Below are positions 8,849 to 18,965 of a stretch of 64,000 bases of DNA, in pieces. The notes below the pieces were generated by a model that saw nothing but the letters and a program-made list of their open reading frames with translations, was not told the origin of the DNA and ran no database searches. The stretch's first letter is position 1, and every line of letters starts with the position of its first letter. The translations under genes and the position numbers were made by a program. This stretch comes from Vibrio ziniensis (lineage in GTDB: Bacteria; Pseudomonadota; Gammaproteobacteria; Enterobacterales; Vibrionaceae), in contig NZ_CP049332.1 of assembly GCF_011064285.1 (NCBI RefSeq), positions 868,001-932,000 of the forward strand, read 5' to 3'.

Positions 8849-9776
8849 TTAATGCAGCAATGATGTTATCGACAGCACACTGCACCATGCTGTAACGAGT
8901 TTCTGTGGTTGCAGAACCTATGTGCGGTAACAAGAATGCATTATCCAATTGGTTAAGGGGTGATGATGCTGGCAGAGGTTCAACTTCAAACACATCCAAA
9001 CCAGCGGCGCGAATCGTTTTGTTTTTCAACGCTTCGATTAATGCATTTTCATCAACCACTTTGCCACGTGCAGCATTGACAAATATGGCGCTAGATTTCA
9101 TCAGTTCAAATTGTTCTTTGCCAAACATTTTTTCCGTTGCTGCGCTGAGAGGAACCAATACGACAACGAAATCACACGTTGAAAGCAGCTCATTAAGTTC
9201 TAAGCGCTCTGCTGCAAAATCGCGTTCTGCTTCAAAGTTGGCGGAACGGTTGTGGTAGCAGATAGACATACCAAATCCCATATGCGCACGTTTCGCGACT
9301 GCGTAACCAATACGACCCATTCCGACAATGCCCATCTTCTTGTGATGAAGGTCAACACCAAAATATTCAGCGGGAAGATTTCTGTCCCAGCGACCTTCTC
9401 TCACCATGTTTGAAACCTCTACAGCTCTGCGAGCGGTACCTAAGGCAAGAAGGATGACGGTGTCTGCTACGGTTTCATTTAATACGCCAGGCGTGTGCAT
9501 TAGGGCAATTTTACGTTGGGAGAGATAGTCAAACCCGAACTGGTCGATACCCACGGAAATGGTCGATACTGCTTCAAGATGTGGTGCAGTATTGAGCAGT
9601 TCATCGGACATTACGACACCAGAACCTATGATTCCATGCGCTTGAGTCAATGCTGCGTTGAATTCTTCGCGATTAGCATCATTAAGTTCATTAAACACGG
9701 TTAGTTCGAAGTGTTCATGCAGACGGTTGACTTCATTTTCAGGGATACTCTTGTACAGAATGACTTTCTTTTTCAT
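8799..9776 (-). CDS. ghrB: D-2-hydroxyacid dehydrogenase, GhrB/TkrA type
   Basis: This 325-residue cytosolic NAD(P)H-dependent reductase has the Rossmann motif GIVGMGRIG near residue 150, NAARGKVVDENAL near 235 (catalytic Arg), FEVEPL near 265 (Glu) and LLPHIGSAT near 283 (His). The sequence parallels E. coli GhrB (glyoxylate/hydroxypyruvate/2-ketogluconate reductase, 324 residues) along its length. The start ATG at 9776 has GGAGAGA upstream. It is divergent from the hexarate island, where a hydroxypyruvate or tartronate-semialdehyde-type reductase could be useful, but a link is only inferred. Confidence 0.83.
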   Translation of the reverse strand: MKKKVILYKSIPENEVNRLHEHFELTVFNELNDANREEFNAALTQAHGIIGSGVVMSDELLNTAPHLEAVSTISVGIDQFGFDYLSQRKIALMHTPGVLNETVADTVILLALGTARRAVEVSNMVREGRWDRNLPAEYFGVDLHHKKMGIVGMGRIGYAVAKRAHMGFGMSICYHNRSANFEAERDFAAERLELNELLSTCDFVVVLVPLSAATEKMFGKEQFELMKSSAIFVNAARGKVVDENALIEALKNKTIRAAGLDVFEVEPLPASSPLNQLDNAFLLPHIGSATTETRYSMVQCAVDNIIAALNGDYSANCANRAQIEG

Positions 9777-10377
9777 TTACTCTCTCCTAGACAACTTCGC
9801 GACCGCTTCCAAAAACAACAATTTGTTCAAGTTTACAGCTGGCAAAGCCAGAATTATTTTATTTTGCTCTTACCTTATATCGTTCTATTATCGTGATCCA
9901 TACCGACAAAAATAGAAACAGATATTTGAATAAAAAATAAAGTTAACTAAACGTGAATATATCTAACATTGTTACGAAAACCTGTATTTGTAATTAATTA
10001 CAACTTGATGCGATCTTTTGATGTGTTTATAAGGTATTGTTTATAAATGATTATTTTTATGTGTTGTCTAAGTGAATAAATTTCGTAGTTTAGCAATAAT
10101 TAATTTAAACAATATTTTTTCTAACTTGACACAAATATATTGTGATATAGATCGCTAACTACAGCTTGAGTTTAATTTTTAAAAAATATTTGTAATTAAA
10201 GAAGTTAGACTAAGGTATACAATTTTGCGTTTGGTTGTGATTTAAATCTCTGGTTTTGTAGTTTTGAACAAAACTGGATAAATAAAAAACAGAATAATTT
10301 GATAATACTTATGATGTAACTCTTCCCGCGATGAACTAATTTTTATGACATGAACATCACTCAAAGAAGCTTGTGAA
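9777..10377. promoter_or_regulatory. 601-bp AT-rich divergent region upstream of garD
   Basis: No credible gene was seen here. The region is markedly AT-rich. It holds a perfect 16-bp palindrome TTGTAATTAATTACAA (9988-10003) and a related half site TTTGTAATTA near 10187. Two CRP-like sites lie at 10141-10156 (TGTGATATAGATCGCT) and 10236-10251 (TGTGATTTAAATCTCT), 226 and 131 nt from the garD start. This suggests catabolite-controlled expression of galactarate use, with the palindromes as candidate operators for a specific regulator. Confidence 0.5.
10141..10156 (+). promoter_or_regulatory. CRP-like binding site
   Basis: TGTGATATAGATCGCT matches 13 of 16 positions of the CRP consensus TGTGATCTAGATCACA. 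It lies 221 nt upstream of garD. The right half is weak, so this is a candidate. Confidence 0.45.
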
Positions 10378-11928
10378 ATGAATAATACGTTGCCTCGTTA
10401 TATTAAAGTACATCCTAGCGATAACGTTGCCATCGTTGTTAACGATGGTGGGTTGCCTAAAGGAACTATGTTCAACGACGAATTTCAATTGCAGGAAGAT
10501 ATACCAGAAGGGCATAAAGTAGCTCTTGTTGACCTTGCGCCGGGCGATAAAATTCGCCGCTATGGTGAAGTGATTGGCTACGCCAACACGGCAATTGTTA
10601 AAGGTGGTTGGATCAACGAATTTCTCGTGGACATTCCTGAAGCACCACCATTGGAAGATATTCCACTAGCAACTAACGTCCCTGCGCCGTTGCCACCATT
10701 AACCGGCTACACCTTTAAAGGTTACCGCAATGCGGATGGTAGTGTGGGAACGAAGAACTTGCTTGGTATTACGACCAGTGTGCATTGTGTTGCGGGCGTG
10801 GTGGATTACGTAGTTAACATTATCAAGCGTGACTTACTACCTAAATACCCAAATGTGGACGGTGTCGTTGGTCTGAACCACTTATACGGCTGTGGTGTCG
10901 CGATTAATGCGCCAGCAGCGGTAGTGCCAATTCGTACTATTCACAACCTTGCATTGAACCCTAACTTCGGTGGTGAAGTGATGGTAGTGGGTTTAGGCTG
11001 TGAAAAACTTCAACCTGAAAAGTTACTTAAAGGAACGGACGACGTTAAAGGCATCAACGTTGATCCGGATGACATTATTTCGCTGCAAAGTGACAATCAT
11101 GTTGGTTTCCAATCTATGGTTCGTAGCATTTTGCAAACGGCTGAAAAGCACCTTATTAAATTGAATACCCGCCAACGTGAAGATTGTCCTGTGTCTGAAC
11201 TAGTTGTTGGTACACAGTGTGGTGGTAGCGACGCGTTTTCTGGTGTGACGGCTAACCCTGCGGTTGGTGTTGCTGCTGATCTATTCGTGCGTGCTGGCGC
11301 TACCGTGATGTTCTCAGAAGTGACTGAAGTTCGCGACGCGGTATATCTGCTTGGTCCTCGCTGTGAAAGCAAAGAAGTGGGTCAACGCCTAATGGATGAA
11401 ATGGCTTGGTACGATCACTACCTAAGCCTCGGACAAACAGACCGAAGAGAGAATCCATCTCCGGGCAATAAGAAGGGAGGCTTAGCAAACGTAGTTGAGA
11501 AAGCTTTGGGATCTATTGCGAAATCGGGAAGCAGCGCAATCGTAGAAGTTCTTTCGCCAGGACAACGTCCAACGAAAAGAGGTTTGATTTACGCAGCGAC
11601 ACCTGCGAGTGATTTCGTATGTGGTACACAGCAAGTATCTTCAGGCATTACTGTTCAATTGTTTACAACTGGACGTGGTACTCCTTACGGACTAGAGGCA
11701 GTTCCTGTCATTAAAGTGGCAACACGAACTCCGCTTGCTAGACGTTGGCACGACCTAATGGATATTGACGCAGGTACAGTTGCAACTGGTGATAACACAT
11801 TAGAAGAGATGGGTTGGGAAATCTTCCACTACGTTATCGCAGTTGCGAGTGGTGAGAAGAAAACCTACTCAGATCAATGGGGTCTGCATAATGCGCTGGC
11901 TGTATTTAACCCAGCACCAGTGACTTAA
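10378..11928 (+). CDS. garD: galactarate dehydratase (D-threo-forming)
   Basis: This 516-residue cytosolic enzyme dehydrates meso-galactarate to 5-keto-4-deoxy-D-glucarate. The N-terminal SAF-type domain (residues 1-75, [18 protein letters not shown], then RYGEVIGYA) is followed by the UxaA-type catalytic domain with [29 protein letters not shown] and the metal-binding-type Cys segments [14 protein letters not shown] and DFVCGTQQV. The match to recalled E. coli GarD (523 residues) is collinear to the final NPAPVT. It is first in the hexarate island and is followed by a non-terminator hairpin (11937-11967), then the transporter gene. Catabolite control is suggested by the two CRP-like sites upstream. 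Confidence 0.95.
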   Translation: MNNTLPRYIKVHPSDNVAIVVNDGGLPKGTMFNDEFQLQEDIPEGHKVALVDLAPGDKIRRYGEVIGYANTAIVKGGWINEFLVDIPEAPPLEDIPLATNVPAPLPPLTGYTFKGYRNADGSVGTKNLLGITTSVHCVAGVVDYVVNIIKRDLLPKYPNVDGVVGLNHLYGCGVAINAPAAVVPIRTIHNLALNPNFGGEVMVVGLGCEKLQPEKLLKGTDDVKGINVDPDDIISLQSDNHVGFQSMVRSILQTAEKHLIKLNTRQREDCPVSELVVGTQCGGSDAFSGVTANPAVGVAADLFVRAGATVMFSEVTEVRDAVYLLGPRCESKEVGQRLMDEMAWYDHYLSLGQTDRRENPSPGNKKGGLANVVEKALGSIAKSGSSAIVEVLSPGQRPTKRGLIYAATPASDFVCGTQQVSSGITVQLFTTGRGTPYGLEAVPVIKVATRTPLARRWHDLMDIDAGTVATGDNTLEEMGWEIFHYVIAVASGEKKTYSDQWGLHNALAVFNPAPVT

Positions 11929-11936
11929 AAATAATA

Positions 11937-11967
11937 AGGGTCTGTGTTCTAACGAATGACAGACCCT
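11937..11967 (+). other. intercistronic hairpin between garD and tctC
   Basis: A 9-bp stem (AGGGTCTGT with its complement) has a 13-nt loop and no T tract. It is more likely an mRNA-stabilising or processing structure than a terminator. Confidence 0.55.
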
Positions 11968-12013
11968 ACCTAATACCTACATATTTTTAAATTAAGTGAA
12001 ACAAGAGGAATTT

Positions 12014-13051
12014 ATGAAAAAATTCGTAAGGAACGCAATTGCACTTTCTCTAATGGCACTGCCAATGGTTGCGATGAGTGCTGACAAGCCTAACTTTGGT
12101 AATATTCGTGTTGTAATCGGTTCTAAATCAACAGGCGGTGATACTTACCAAGCCGCTGCAATTGTTTCTGAAGCACTCGCGAAGAAATTGGATGCAAACG
12201 TAAAAGTTGATGCTGTTGGTGAAACCGCTGCATTCCAAACTATTCGCCGAGTGAGCAATGGTAGCACCATTATGATCTTCCACGACCAGTCCTACCTAGG
12301 CTACTTGTATGGAACTAAAGGGTACTACGACATCTTTAATGAGTTCACTATCGGTCCAACTTTTGCTATCAACCCTGCAAACGCATACCTAGTGCCTAAG
12401 AAGTCTCCATACAACACACTGGATGACATCATTGATGCTGTTGGTAAAGGTGAAACTGTTCGCGTTGCTATCCAACCAGGTGGTGTATCTGAAATCGGCT
12501 ACAGTGCGGTTAAAAACGCAATCAAATTGAAATATCCTGGTAAAGAGTCAAACTTCATTGCTATTAACACGGGTTCTCAGTCAGACAAAAACCAACTGTT
12601 GTTTGATGGCCTAGCAGACCTTATCCAAGGTAGCTTGCCTGCTAACGAACAGTTCACTCGTCTAGAAGCATCTGACCAAAAAGCGATGAAATTCGTATGG
12701 TTAACTTCAACTCGTGACACTATCGCGAACGTTAACAAAAACGGTTTTGGTGGTTTAAGTAAAGAGCAAATCTACTCTTATGCAGAGCCAGAAGTACAAG
12801 TACCAATGGATGCAACAACGAACTTCACATTCGATAAAGAGTTCTTCTTCCTATACAACAAGAAGATGCCAAAAGACCAAATCGAATACATCGATAAAGC
12901 TCTGAAAGAAATCTACGCTGAAGGCGAGATTCAAAAGACTTTTGAAAAAGCGTTCTTTGTACCTAACTTCCGTGATTCAAAAGCAGCACTTGAACACTTA
13001 CAAGCTAAGAGTGAGAAGTACAAAGAAGTACTTAAAAACATTACTGAATAA
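12014..13051 (+). CDS. tctC: tripartite tricarboxylate-type transporter, periplasmic binding protein
   Basis: This 345-residue protein has a signal peptide (MKKFVRNAIALSLMALPMVAMSA) and the TctC/Bug fold: NIRVVIGSKSTGGDTYQAA near the start of the mature part, a GGVSEIGYSA loop near 160 and a C-terminal helix run. The ATG at 12014 follows AGAGGAA. An in-frame GTG at 11996 only adds residues before the signal peptide. Its position between garD and the TctB/TctA genes implies binding of galactarate or glucarate rather than citrate (inference from context). The membrane partners are the tctB-tctA genes about 1.8 kb downstream, separated by an oppositely oriented MFS gene. Confidence 0.85.
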   Translation: MKKFVRNAIALSLMALPMVAMSADKPNFGNIRVVIGSKSTGGDTYQAAAIVSEALAKKLDANVKVDAVGETAAFQTIRRVSNGSTIMIFHDQSYLGYLYGTKGYYDIFNEFTIGPTFAINPANAYLVPKKSPYNTLDDIIDAVGKGETVRVAIQPGGVSEIGYSAVKNAIKLKYPGKESNFIAINTGSQSDKNQLLFDGLADLIQGSLPANEQFTRLEASDQKAMKFVWLTSTRDTIANVNKNGFGGLSKEQIYSYAEPEVQVPMDATTNFTFDKEFFFLYNKKMPKDQIEYIDKALKEIYAEGEIQKTFEKAFFVPNFRDSKAALEHLQAKSEKYKEVLKNITE

Positions 13052-13076
13052 CTGTCGACTCGTCCTCGATAGTCAG

Positions 13077-13104
13077 CAAAATGCCCACATTAGTGGGCAT
13101 TTTT
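13077..13104 (+). terminator. terminator after tctC
   Basis: An 11-12 bp stem, AAAATGCCCAC with its complement and the loop ATTA, runs into a T tract. This separates tctC transcription from the downstream convergent MFS gene. Confidence 0.85.
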
Positions 13105-13173
13105 TTATAATAAAGAAAACCAATTTATAAGCCATAAGCTAATTAAGCTGACGCACGTTAATCTATTCATAAG

Positions 13174-14499
13174 TTAAGAGACTGAATAACCACTTGCCTT
13201 AGGGCTGGTTGGGTATTCAATTTTATCCAAGTCTCCCACAAACCAGACAAAGCAGACAATGGCGATCAGTGCATGTAGGCCAGTGATGTAAACTGCCACA
13301 TCAAAAAACCCCGTAATCTCAATCATGTAGGCGATAACGACCGGTGTAATAATGCCAGAAAGGTTTCCAGCAGTATTGAAAATACCGCCGCACAAGCCGT
13401 ATAGCGGTTTTGGAGCGATATCCGCAACGATGGTCCAACCTAGTGAACTGAATCCTTTACCGAAAAATGCAAAAGACATAAACATCACAATCAATATCGG
13501 CGAATCGGTAAACAGTGAAAAAAGCATAAAAGTGGAGAACATCATACCCACGATGATAGGCAGTTTACGTGCCTTAGCAATGGAAAACCCAAGTTTAACC
13601 ATACGATCAGAGACTAACCCTGCACAGAGGTTACCAAAGAAACCAAATAATGCTGGTATGGAAGCCATTATTCCCACACTCACTAAAGACATACCTTTAA
13701 CTTCAATAAGATAGAGAGGAAACCAAGTTAGGAAGAAAAAGGTAATCGCGTTCATGCAGTACTGCCCAAGGCAAACACCTAACATGGTTTTATTGGTCAT
13801 AAGGAAAGTAATTCGTTCACGTACACTCGATTGCTCAACTTTGGTGCTCGCTGTTTTCACAGCTAGATGTTGATCTAAATAATCCAGTTCTGTTTGCGAA
13901 ATAAAAGGGTGGTCTTTTGGGCTATGTAGCCAATACTTCAAAACTATCCCTAGTAACAATGCTGCTGACCCAAGGTAGAGAAAGTTAAACTGCCACCCCT
14001 GATGATAGGTTACCCAAGCGATGATGGGGGAACAGATAAAAATCGACAGATATTGCGATGAGGCAAATATCGCAGAGGCGAAAGATATTTCATGTTTTGG
14101 AAACCAACAGGAAACGATTCGGCTGTTAGCTGGAAAAATAGGCGCTTCAAATAATCCTGCTAATAAACGGAATACTATTAGAGCTGGGAAAATGAAGAAT
14201 GAGTTTGGAATAAAGGTAACGAAGAATGTGCCTAAGCTGACTACTGACCAGAATATTAAGAAAAAGAGATATAGAAATTTTGTTTTAATTTTGTCCAATA
14301 GCAGGCCGCAAGGTATCTGAAATAGTACATAGGTCACAGAAAATGAGGAAAACAAATAACCAAGCTGAACAGTTGAGAGTTGTAAATCCTTACTTAGGTC
14401 ACCACCTGATATCGATAATATCGATCTCCCACCAAAGAAAATGGTGGTGACAAACATAAGCAAAAATACAACAGAGTATCTAACGGATATCGATTTCAT
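13174..14499 (-). CDS. MFS transporter, sugar-acid (ACS family, GarP/GudP-like)
   Basis: This 441-residue inner-membrane protein has about twelve helices. The loop 2-3 motif LLLDKIKTKFLY and the FRLLAGLFEAPIFPANSRIVS segment near residue 110 are typical of the anion:cation symporter family that contains the galactarate/glucarate carriers GarP and GudP. It is divergent from tctB and surrounded by hexarate genes, so a hexarate uptake role is likely but not proven. The ATG at 14499 is preferred over a GTG at 14508. Neither has a strong ribosome site. Confidence 0.8.
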   Translation of the reverse strand: MKSISVRYSVVFLLMFVTTIFFGGRSILSISGGDLSKDLQLSTVQLGYLFSSFSVTYVLFQIPCGLLLDKIKTKFLYLFFLIFWSVVSLGTFFVTFIPNSFFIFPALIVFRLLAGLFEAPIFPANSRIVSCWFPKHEISFASAIFASSQYLSIFICSPIIAWVTYHQGWQFNFLYLGSAALLLGIVLKYWLHSPKDHPFISQTELDYLDQHLAVKTASTKVEQSSVRERITFLMTNKTMLGVCLGQYCMNAITFFFLTWFPLYLIEVKGMSLVSVGIMASIPALFGFFGNLCAGLVSDRMVKLGFSIAKARKLPIIVGMMFSTFMLFSLFTDSPILIVMFMSFAFFGKGFSSLGWTIVADIAPKPLYGLCGGIFNTAGNLSGIITPVVIAYMIEITGFFDVAVYITGLHALIAIVCFVWFVGDLDKIEYPTSPKASGYSVS

Positions 14500-14830
14500 A
14501 TAAGTCACATTAATTAGAGTTTTCCCTATTTTATGTGAAGAGATGTTTGTCCGCTTATGAGCAGCAAGGCTTTGTGATGTGTTGGATTACATTTGTACAA
14601 ATCTCCAAAAACCAGTGTTAAAGGCAATGTGCTTTTTGTTTAATTATTTAATTGTTTAAAAACAACAACTTAACCTCATTGTATTGTGGTCACACTGGCT
14701 TGTTTGTTTGTACAAAAAAAACAGTCAACTTACTTGTTTTTTTGTATAAATGAATAAAGCGAAGGCAAGTGCTATCCTCCATACTATTCACATCCAAAGT
14801 TCTTAAATTACCTTACATAAGGAAAATGCT
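14500..14830. promoter_or_regulatory. divergent control region between the MFS gene and tctB
   Basis: This 331-bp AT-rich gap has no gene. The motif TTTGTACAAA occurs twice, as ATTTGTACAAAT at 14591-14602 and as TTTGTACAAA at 14707-14716. A degenerate third copy, TTTGTATAAA, lies near 14741. Spacing from the two divergent start codons (92 and 115 nt) suits operators for one regulator, with CdaR, encoded at the island's end, the obvious candidate. The assignment to CdaR is inference. Confidence 0.5.
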
Positions 14831-15244
14831 ATGCTAAATGTGAGTATCGATTTTGCAGAATCGCATTGGTTTTTCCCCAAGATAGTGATCACGTGTATCC
14901 TTGTTTTATTCGCGATTATCTTGGTGAAAGAAAGAAAAACAATTGCGAAAAGCGTTGCTGGTTTTTCAATGAAATCAATTCTGAATCATGAAAACTACAA
15001 AGCGTACCTATTTTTGGCGTTGATCAGTGTTTATATCTTGGTGATGGAAGCGTTAGGTGAAGTATTTCCAAATACAGGGTATGCATTTTTAATTACGACT
15101 ATCCCTTTTCTATTCTGTATCCCTTTACTAATCGAAAAAGAAATCAACAAAAGAAAAATTATATATATAACCATTAACTCGGTTATATCACCAGTAATTG
15201 CCTGGGTAGTGTTAGGTCAAATTTTTGGAATTACACTTCCTTAA
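14831..15244 (+). CDS. tctB: tripartite tricarboxylate-type transporter, small membrane subunit
   Basis: This 137-residue protein has four predicted helices (about 15-35, 55-75, 82-100 and 110-133) and a charged cytoplasmic loop between helices 1 and 2, the TctB layout. It is followed 40 nt later by the TctA gene, so the pair forms the permease. AAGGA lies upstream of the ATG. The sequence is weakly conserved in this family, and the call rests on topology plus position. Confidence 0.75.
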   Translation: MLNVSIDFAESHWFFPKIVITCILVLFAIILVKERKTIAKSVAGFSMKSILNHENYKAYLFLALISVYILVMEALGEVFPNTGYAFLITTIPFLFCIPLLIEKEINKRKIIYITINSVISPVIAWVVLGQIFGITLP

Positions 15245-15284
15245 AATTTATATTTGAAACAAAAACTTGAATGTGGAACTTCTT

Positions 15285-16796
15285 ATGGAAATATTGTCAC
15301 ATTTGTCTATTAATATGTTTCTGCTGAGTTCGATTGGCGTATTAATAGGTATTATTTTCGGTGCCATTCCGGGTATGACAGCAACACTTGCTGTAGCGGT
15401 TTGTTTACCTTTAACTTATTCACTTGGCTTAACTGACGGTTTAGCTCTACTACTTGGTCTATATGTTGGTGGTATCTCAGGAGGTTTGGTGCCTGCGGTA
15501 CTGATCAATATCCCTGGTACCCCTTCGTCTATTACCACCACTTTTGATGGCTATCCTATGGCTCAGAGAGGCCAGGGTGAAAGCGCACTGAAAATTGCTG
15601 TTGCGTCTTCACTTTTTGGTGGCTTATTTAGTGCAATTGTTCTCTATTTTTTCGCGCCGTTCCTTGCGAACTTTGCAATTAAATTCTCTACTGTTGAAAA
15701 ATTCCTGCTTATTTTCTTGGCTCTGACGGTTATCTCGTCTCTGTCTAAAAACATGTTGATGGGTATTTTCAGTGGCCTGTTAGGTGTATTAGTTGCTTTA
15801 ATTGGTGCTTACGATATCTCTGTTGGTGGTAACGGCGAATACCGCTTAATGCCACAAGCGTTTGAAGACCAATTAAGTTTCGGTTTCTCACTACTGCCAG
15901 TACTTATCGGTATGTTCGGTCTGTCTTCTATTATCGTTGCTTGTTTGAATAAGAAGTCTGACGATGATGTAACGAGCGACATGATCAAATTGGATGCAAA
16001 ACAAAAGTTCAACTGGTCAGTATTTAAAGGTCAATTCTTCAACCTAATTCGTTCTTCTTCTATTGGTACATTCGTTGGTCTTTTACCTGGTATCGGTGGT
16101 AGTGCGGCGTCAGTACTTGCTTATACACAGCAAAAGAACATTTCTAAAAACCCTGACCAAATGGGTAAAGGTGCACCTGAGGGCATCATTACCTCTGAAT
16201 CAGCAAACAACGGCCTTACAGGTGGTGCGTTAATTCCGCTTCTATCACTGGGTATCCCTGGAGACTCAACAACAGCGGTTCTGATTGGTGCATTTACACT
16301 GCAAGGTATTCAGGTTGGCCCATTGTTCATCAATGAAAACCTAGAAACTTGGGATTTCATGATCATCTCATTGTTCTTCGCTAACTTTGTGATGTTCGCA
16401 ATCATGTTCTTCGCTATCCGCTACGTTGCGAAGGTAGTACTGATTCCTAAATACATTCTGTATCCAATCATCGTGATGATGTGTGTTATCGGCGCATACG
16501 CAATCAACTACGGCGTGATGTTCGATGTATGGACACTAGTGTTGTTCGGCATCTTTGGTGTGTTGGCTTCGAAGATTGGATTGGAAGTGGTGCCATTCAT
16601 CATTGGCTTCATCTTGGGTAAATCGGCAGAAGTGTACTTCGTGAAGAGTATCGAGTCTTACGGTGATCTATCCATCTTCGTTACTAAGAGCCCAATTGCG
16701 ATGTTCTTGTGGGTAATCATTCTGGCTTCAGTTGGATATACGATTCGCTCGGCATTCAAATCAAGCAAAAACAAAAAAGTAAGTAAAACTGCGTAA
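15285..16796 (+). CDS. tctA: tripartite tricarboxylate-type transporter, large membrane subunit
   Basis: This 503-residue inner-membrane permease has about eleven to twelve helices. Both conserved TctA motifs are visible: GAIPGMTATLAVAVCLPLTY near residue 28 and GLLPGIGGSAASVLAYTQQK near 265. Further signatures are INIPGTPSSITTTFDGYPMA near 80 and LGIPGDSTTAVLIGA near 325. The ATG at 15285 has GGA at about 9 nt. The longer TTG start at 15267 is unlikely. It acts with TctB and the TctC binding protein in proton- or sodium-driven uptake. A hexarate substrate is inferred from its place directly upstream of gudD. Confidence 0.9.
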   Translation: MEILSHLSINMFLLSSIGVLIGIIFGAIPGMTATLAVAVCLPLTYSLGLTDGLALLLGLYVGGISGGLVPAVLINIPGTPSSITTTFDGYPMAQRGQGESALKIAVASSLFGGLFSAIVLYFFAPFLANFAIKFSTVEKFLLIFLALTVISSLSKNMLMGIFSGLLGVLVALIGAYDISVGGNGEYRLMPQAFEDQLSFGFSLLPVLIGMFGLSSIIVACLNKKSDDDVTSDMIKLDAKQKFNWSVFKGQFFNLIRSSSIGTFVGLLPGIGGSAASVLAYTQQKNISKNPDQMGKGAPEGIITSESANNGLTGGALIPLLSLGIPGDSTTAVLIGAFTLQGIQVGPLFINENLETWDFMIISLFFANFVMFAIMFFAIRYVAKVVLIPKYILYPIIVMMCVIGAYAINYGVMFDVWTLVLFGIFGVLASKIGLEVVPFIIGFILGKSAEVYFVKSIESYGDLSIFVTKSPIAMFLWVIILASVGYTIRSAFKSSKNKKVSKTA

Positions 16797-16811
16797 CGTA
16801 CGGTGAATGTG

Positions 16812-18152
16812 ATGAGTCCTGCGAAGTTTATGCCAATGGTCGAGAGTATGACGGTAATCCCTGTTGCAGGGTATGACAGCATGCTACTGAATCTAAGTGG
16901 TGCACATGCCCCTTACTTCACTCGCAACATTGTGATTTTGCAGGACAACTTGGGCAACACCGGATTAGGGGAAGTACCGGGTGGTGAGAACATTCGCAAA
17001 ACGTTAGAGGACGCACGTGGGTTTGTTGTTGGCCGTAGTATCGGTGAATACAAAAACATCATGAACGAAGTCCGAAATGCGTTCTCAGAACGCGACGCAG
17101 CGGGTCGTGGTTTACAGACATTCGATTTGCGAACCACGATTCATGCAGTAACAGCGATTGAGTCAGCAATGCTCGATCTTTTGGGGCAAGCGCTAAACGT
17201 TCCGGTAGCCGCGCTGCTTGGAGAAGGTCAACAACGCGATAAAGTCGAAATGTTGGGTTACCTATTTTTTGTCGGTGACCGTAACAACACGGATCTGCAG
17301 TATCAAAGTCAGCCTAATGACAATTGTGATTGGTACCGCATTCGTCACGAAGAAGCATTAACGTCGGACGGTATTGTTCGCTTAGCGGAAGCCGCGTTCG
17401 ACAAATATGGGTTTAGCAATTTTAAGCTGAAGGGCGGCGTTTTCCGCCCTGATGAGGAAGCTGATGCAGTCTGTGCATTGGCAAGCCGATTCCCAGATGC
17501 GCGAGTGACGATCGATCCGAATGGCTCTTGGTCTTTGCAGGATGCCATTCGAATCGGGAAAGGTTTGAAAAATGTGTTGGCGTACGCCGAAGACCCATGT
17601 GGTGCTGAGGCTGGATATTCAGGACGCGAGACGATGGCTGAGTTTCGTCGCGCAACGGGTATCCCAACAGCAACCAACATGGTGGCGACAGATTGGCGCG
17701 AACTTGGACATTCGATTTCGCTGCGAGCGGTCGACATTCCATTGGCGGATCCGCATTTTTGGACGATGGAAGGCTCAGTGCGCGTTGCGCAGTTGTGCCA
17801 CGAATGGGGGCTAATGTGGGGCTCTCACTCGAACAACCATTTTGATATTTCCTTGGCGATGTTTACGCAAGTTGCCGCCGCCGCACCCGGAGAGATCACT
17901 GCCTTAGATACACATTGGATCTGGCAGGAAGGTAATCAACGTTTAACAAAAGAGCCATTGAAGATTCAAGGTGGCTTTATCACGGTGCCGGACAAACCTG
18001 GTTTGGGTATCGAAATCGACATGGCTCAAGTGGAAAAAGCGCATGAGCTTTACAAGAACATGGGGTTAGGCGGACGCGATGATGCCATCGGTATGCAGTA
18101 CCTTGTCCCTAACTGGAAATTCGACAACAAAAGACCGTGCTTGGTTCGATAA
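16812..18152 (+). CDS. gudD: glucarate dehydratase
   Basis: This 446-residue enolase-superfamily enzyme has the same length as E. coli GudD. It dehydrates D-glucarate (and L-idarate) to 5-keto-4-deoxy-D-glucarate, the same product as GarD. Visible landmarks are [15 protein letters not shown] at the start, [20 protein letters not shown] near 100, the NFKLKGG Lys-x-Lys motif near 205, VTIDPNGSW near 235 (metal ligand Asp), AEDPCGAE near 260 and [15 protein letters not shown] near 335 with the catalytic His. The start ATG 16812 is preceded by GGTGA. It is 15 nt after tctA, so the two are one transcript. Confidence 0.95.
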   Translation: MSPAKFMPMVESMTVIPVAGYDSMLLNLSGAHAPYFTRNIVILQDNLGNTGLGEVPGGENIRKTLEDARGFVVGRSIGEYKNIMNEVRNAFSERDAAGRGLQTFDLRTTIHAVTAIESAMLDLLGQALNVPVAALLGEGQQRDKVEMLGYLFFVGDRNNTDLQYQSQPNDNCDWYRIRHEEALTSDGIVRLAEAAFDKYGFSNFKLKGGVFRPDEEADAVCALASRFPDARVTIDPNGSWSLQDAIRIGKGLKNVLAYAEDPCGAEAGYSGRETMAEFRRATGIPTATNMVATDWRELGHSISLRAVDIPLADPHFWTMEGSVRVAQLCHEWGLMWGSHSNNHFDISLAMFTQVAAAAPGEITALDTHWIWQEGNQRLTKEPLKIQGGFITVPDKPGLGIEIDMAQVEKAHELYKNMGLGGRDDAIGMQYLVPNWKFDNKRPCLVR

Positions 18153-18173
18153 GAGCAGGTAGAGGAAAGTTAC

Positions 18174-18947
18174 ATGAATGAAAACATTTATCCAAATCAC
18201 TTTAGACGCGCGATGATCAATCAAGAAAAACGTATTGGTTGTTGGAGTGCTTTAGCGAGCCCAATTACCACTGAGATCCTTGGTTTAGCGGGTTTTGACT
18301 TCATCCTTCTGGATGGCGAGCACGCTCCAAACGACGTGCAAACTTTCATCCCACAGCTGATGGCATTGAAAGACAGCCGTAGCGTGCCAGTAGTTCGTCC
18401 ACCAGTGAATGACCCAATCGTACTTAAACGTTTATTGGATATCGGTTTCTACAACTTCATCGTTCCTTTTGTTGAAACCAAAGAACAAGCAGAACTTGCA
18501 GTTGCGTCTACTCGTTATCCGCCAGAAGGCATTCGTGGCGTATCTGTGGGTCACCGAAGCAATGCGTACGGCACGATTACCGATTACTTCAAAAACATAA
18601 ACGAGAACATCTGTGTTGTGGTTCAAATCGAAAGCCAAGAAGGCTTAGACAATCTAGACGATATTCTAGCGGTAAAAGGTTTGGATGGTGTGTTTGTTGG
18701 GCCAAGTGACTTGGCAGCAGCGTTGGGTCATTTAGGCAATGCAAGCCACCCAGATGTGCAAGCAGCGATTAAGACCGTATTTGAAAAAGCGCAAGCGGTT
18801 GGTAAATCAGTCGGTATTTTGGCTCCAGTTCAAGCAGACGCAGAGCGTTACCTTGAATGGGGTGCGAACCTAGTCGCAGTGGGTAGTGACCTAGGTGTGT
18901 TTAAAGCAGCGACACAAGCATTGTGTCAAAAATTTCTAAGTGAATAA
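18174..18947 (+). CDS. garL: 5-keto-4-deoxy-D-glucarate aldolase
   Basis: This 257-residue HpcH/HpaI-family class II aldolase splits 5-keto-4-deoxy-D-glucarate into pyruvate and tartronate semialdehyde. The motifs LDGEHAPND near residue 43, [20 protein letters not shown] near 90, [11 protein letters not shown] near 118, [13 protein letters not shown] near 150 (metal ligand Glu) and [14 protein letters not shown] near 180 (metal ligand Asp) are intact and match recalled E. coli GarL (256 residues). It lies 21 nt after gudD and 18 nt before garR, with AGAGGAAAG before its ATG. Confidence 0.95.
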   Translation: MNENIYPNHFRRAMINQEKRIGCWSALASPITTEILGLAGFDFILLDGEHAPNDVQTFIPQLMALKDSRSVPVVRPPVNDPIVLKRLLDIGFYNFIVPFVETKEQAELAVASTRYPPEGIRGVSVGHRSNAYGTITDYFKNINENICVVVQIESQEGLDNLDDILAVKGLDGVFVGPSDLAAALGHLGNASHPDVQAAIKTVFEKAQAVGKSVGILAPVQADAERYLEWGANLVAVGSDLGVFKAATQALCQKFLSE

Positions 18948-18965
18948 GGGCGAAGAGGAATAGTT

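Noticed and set aside
9658..9915. 85-codon plus-strand frame over the start of the ghrB-type gene
   Set aside because: It is mostly antisense to a clear D-2-hydroxyacid dehydrogenase, with no ribosome site and no recognisable family.
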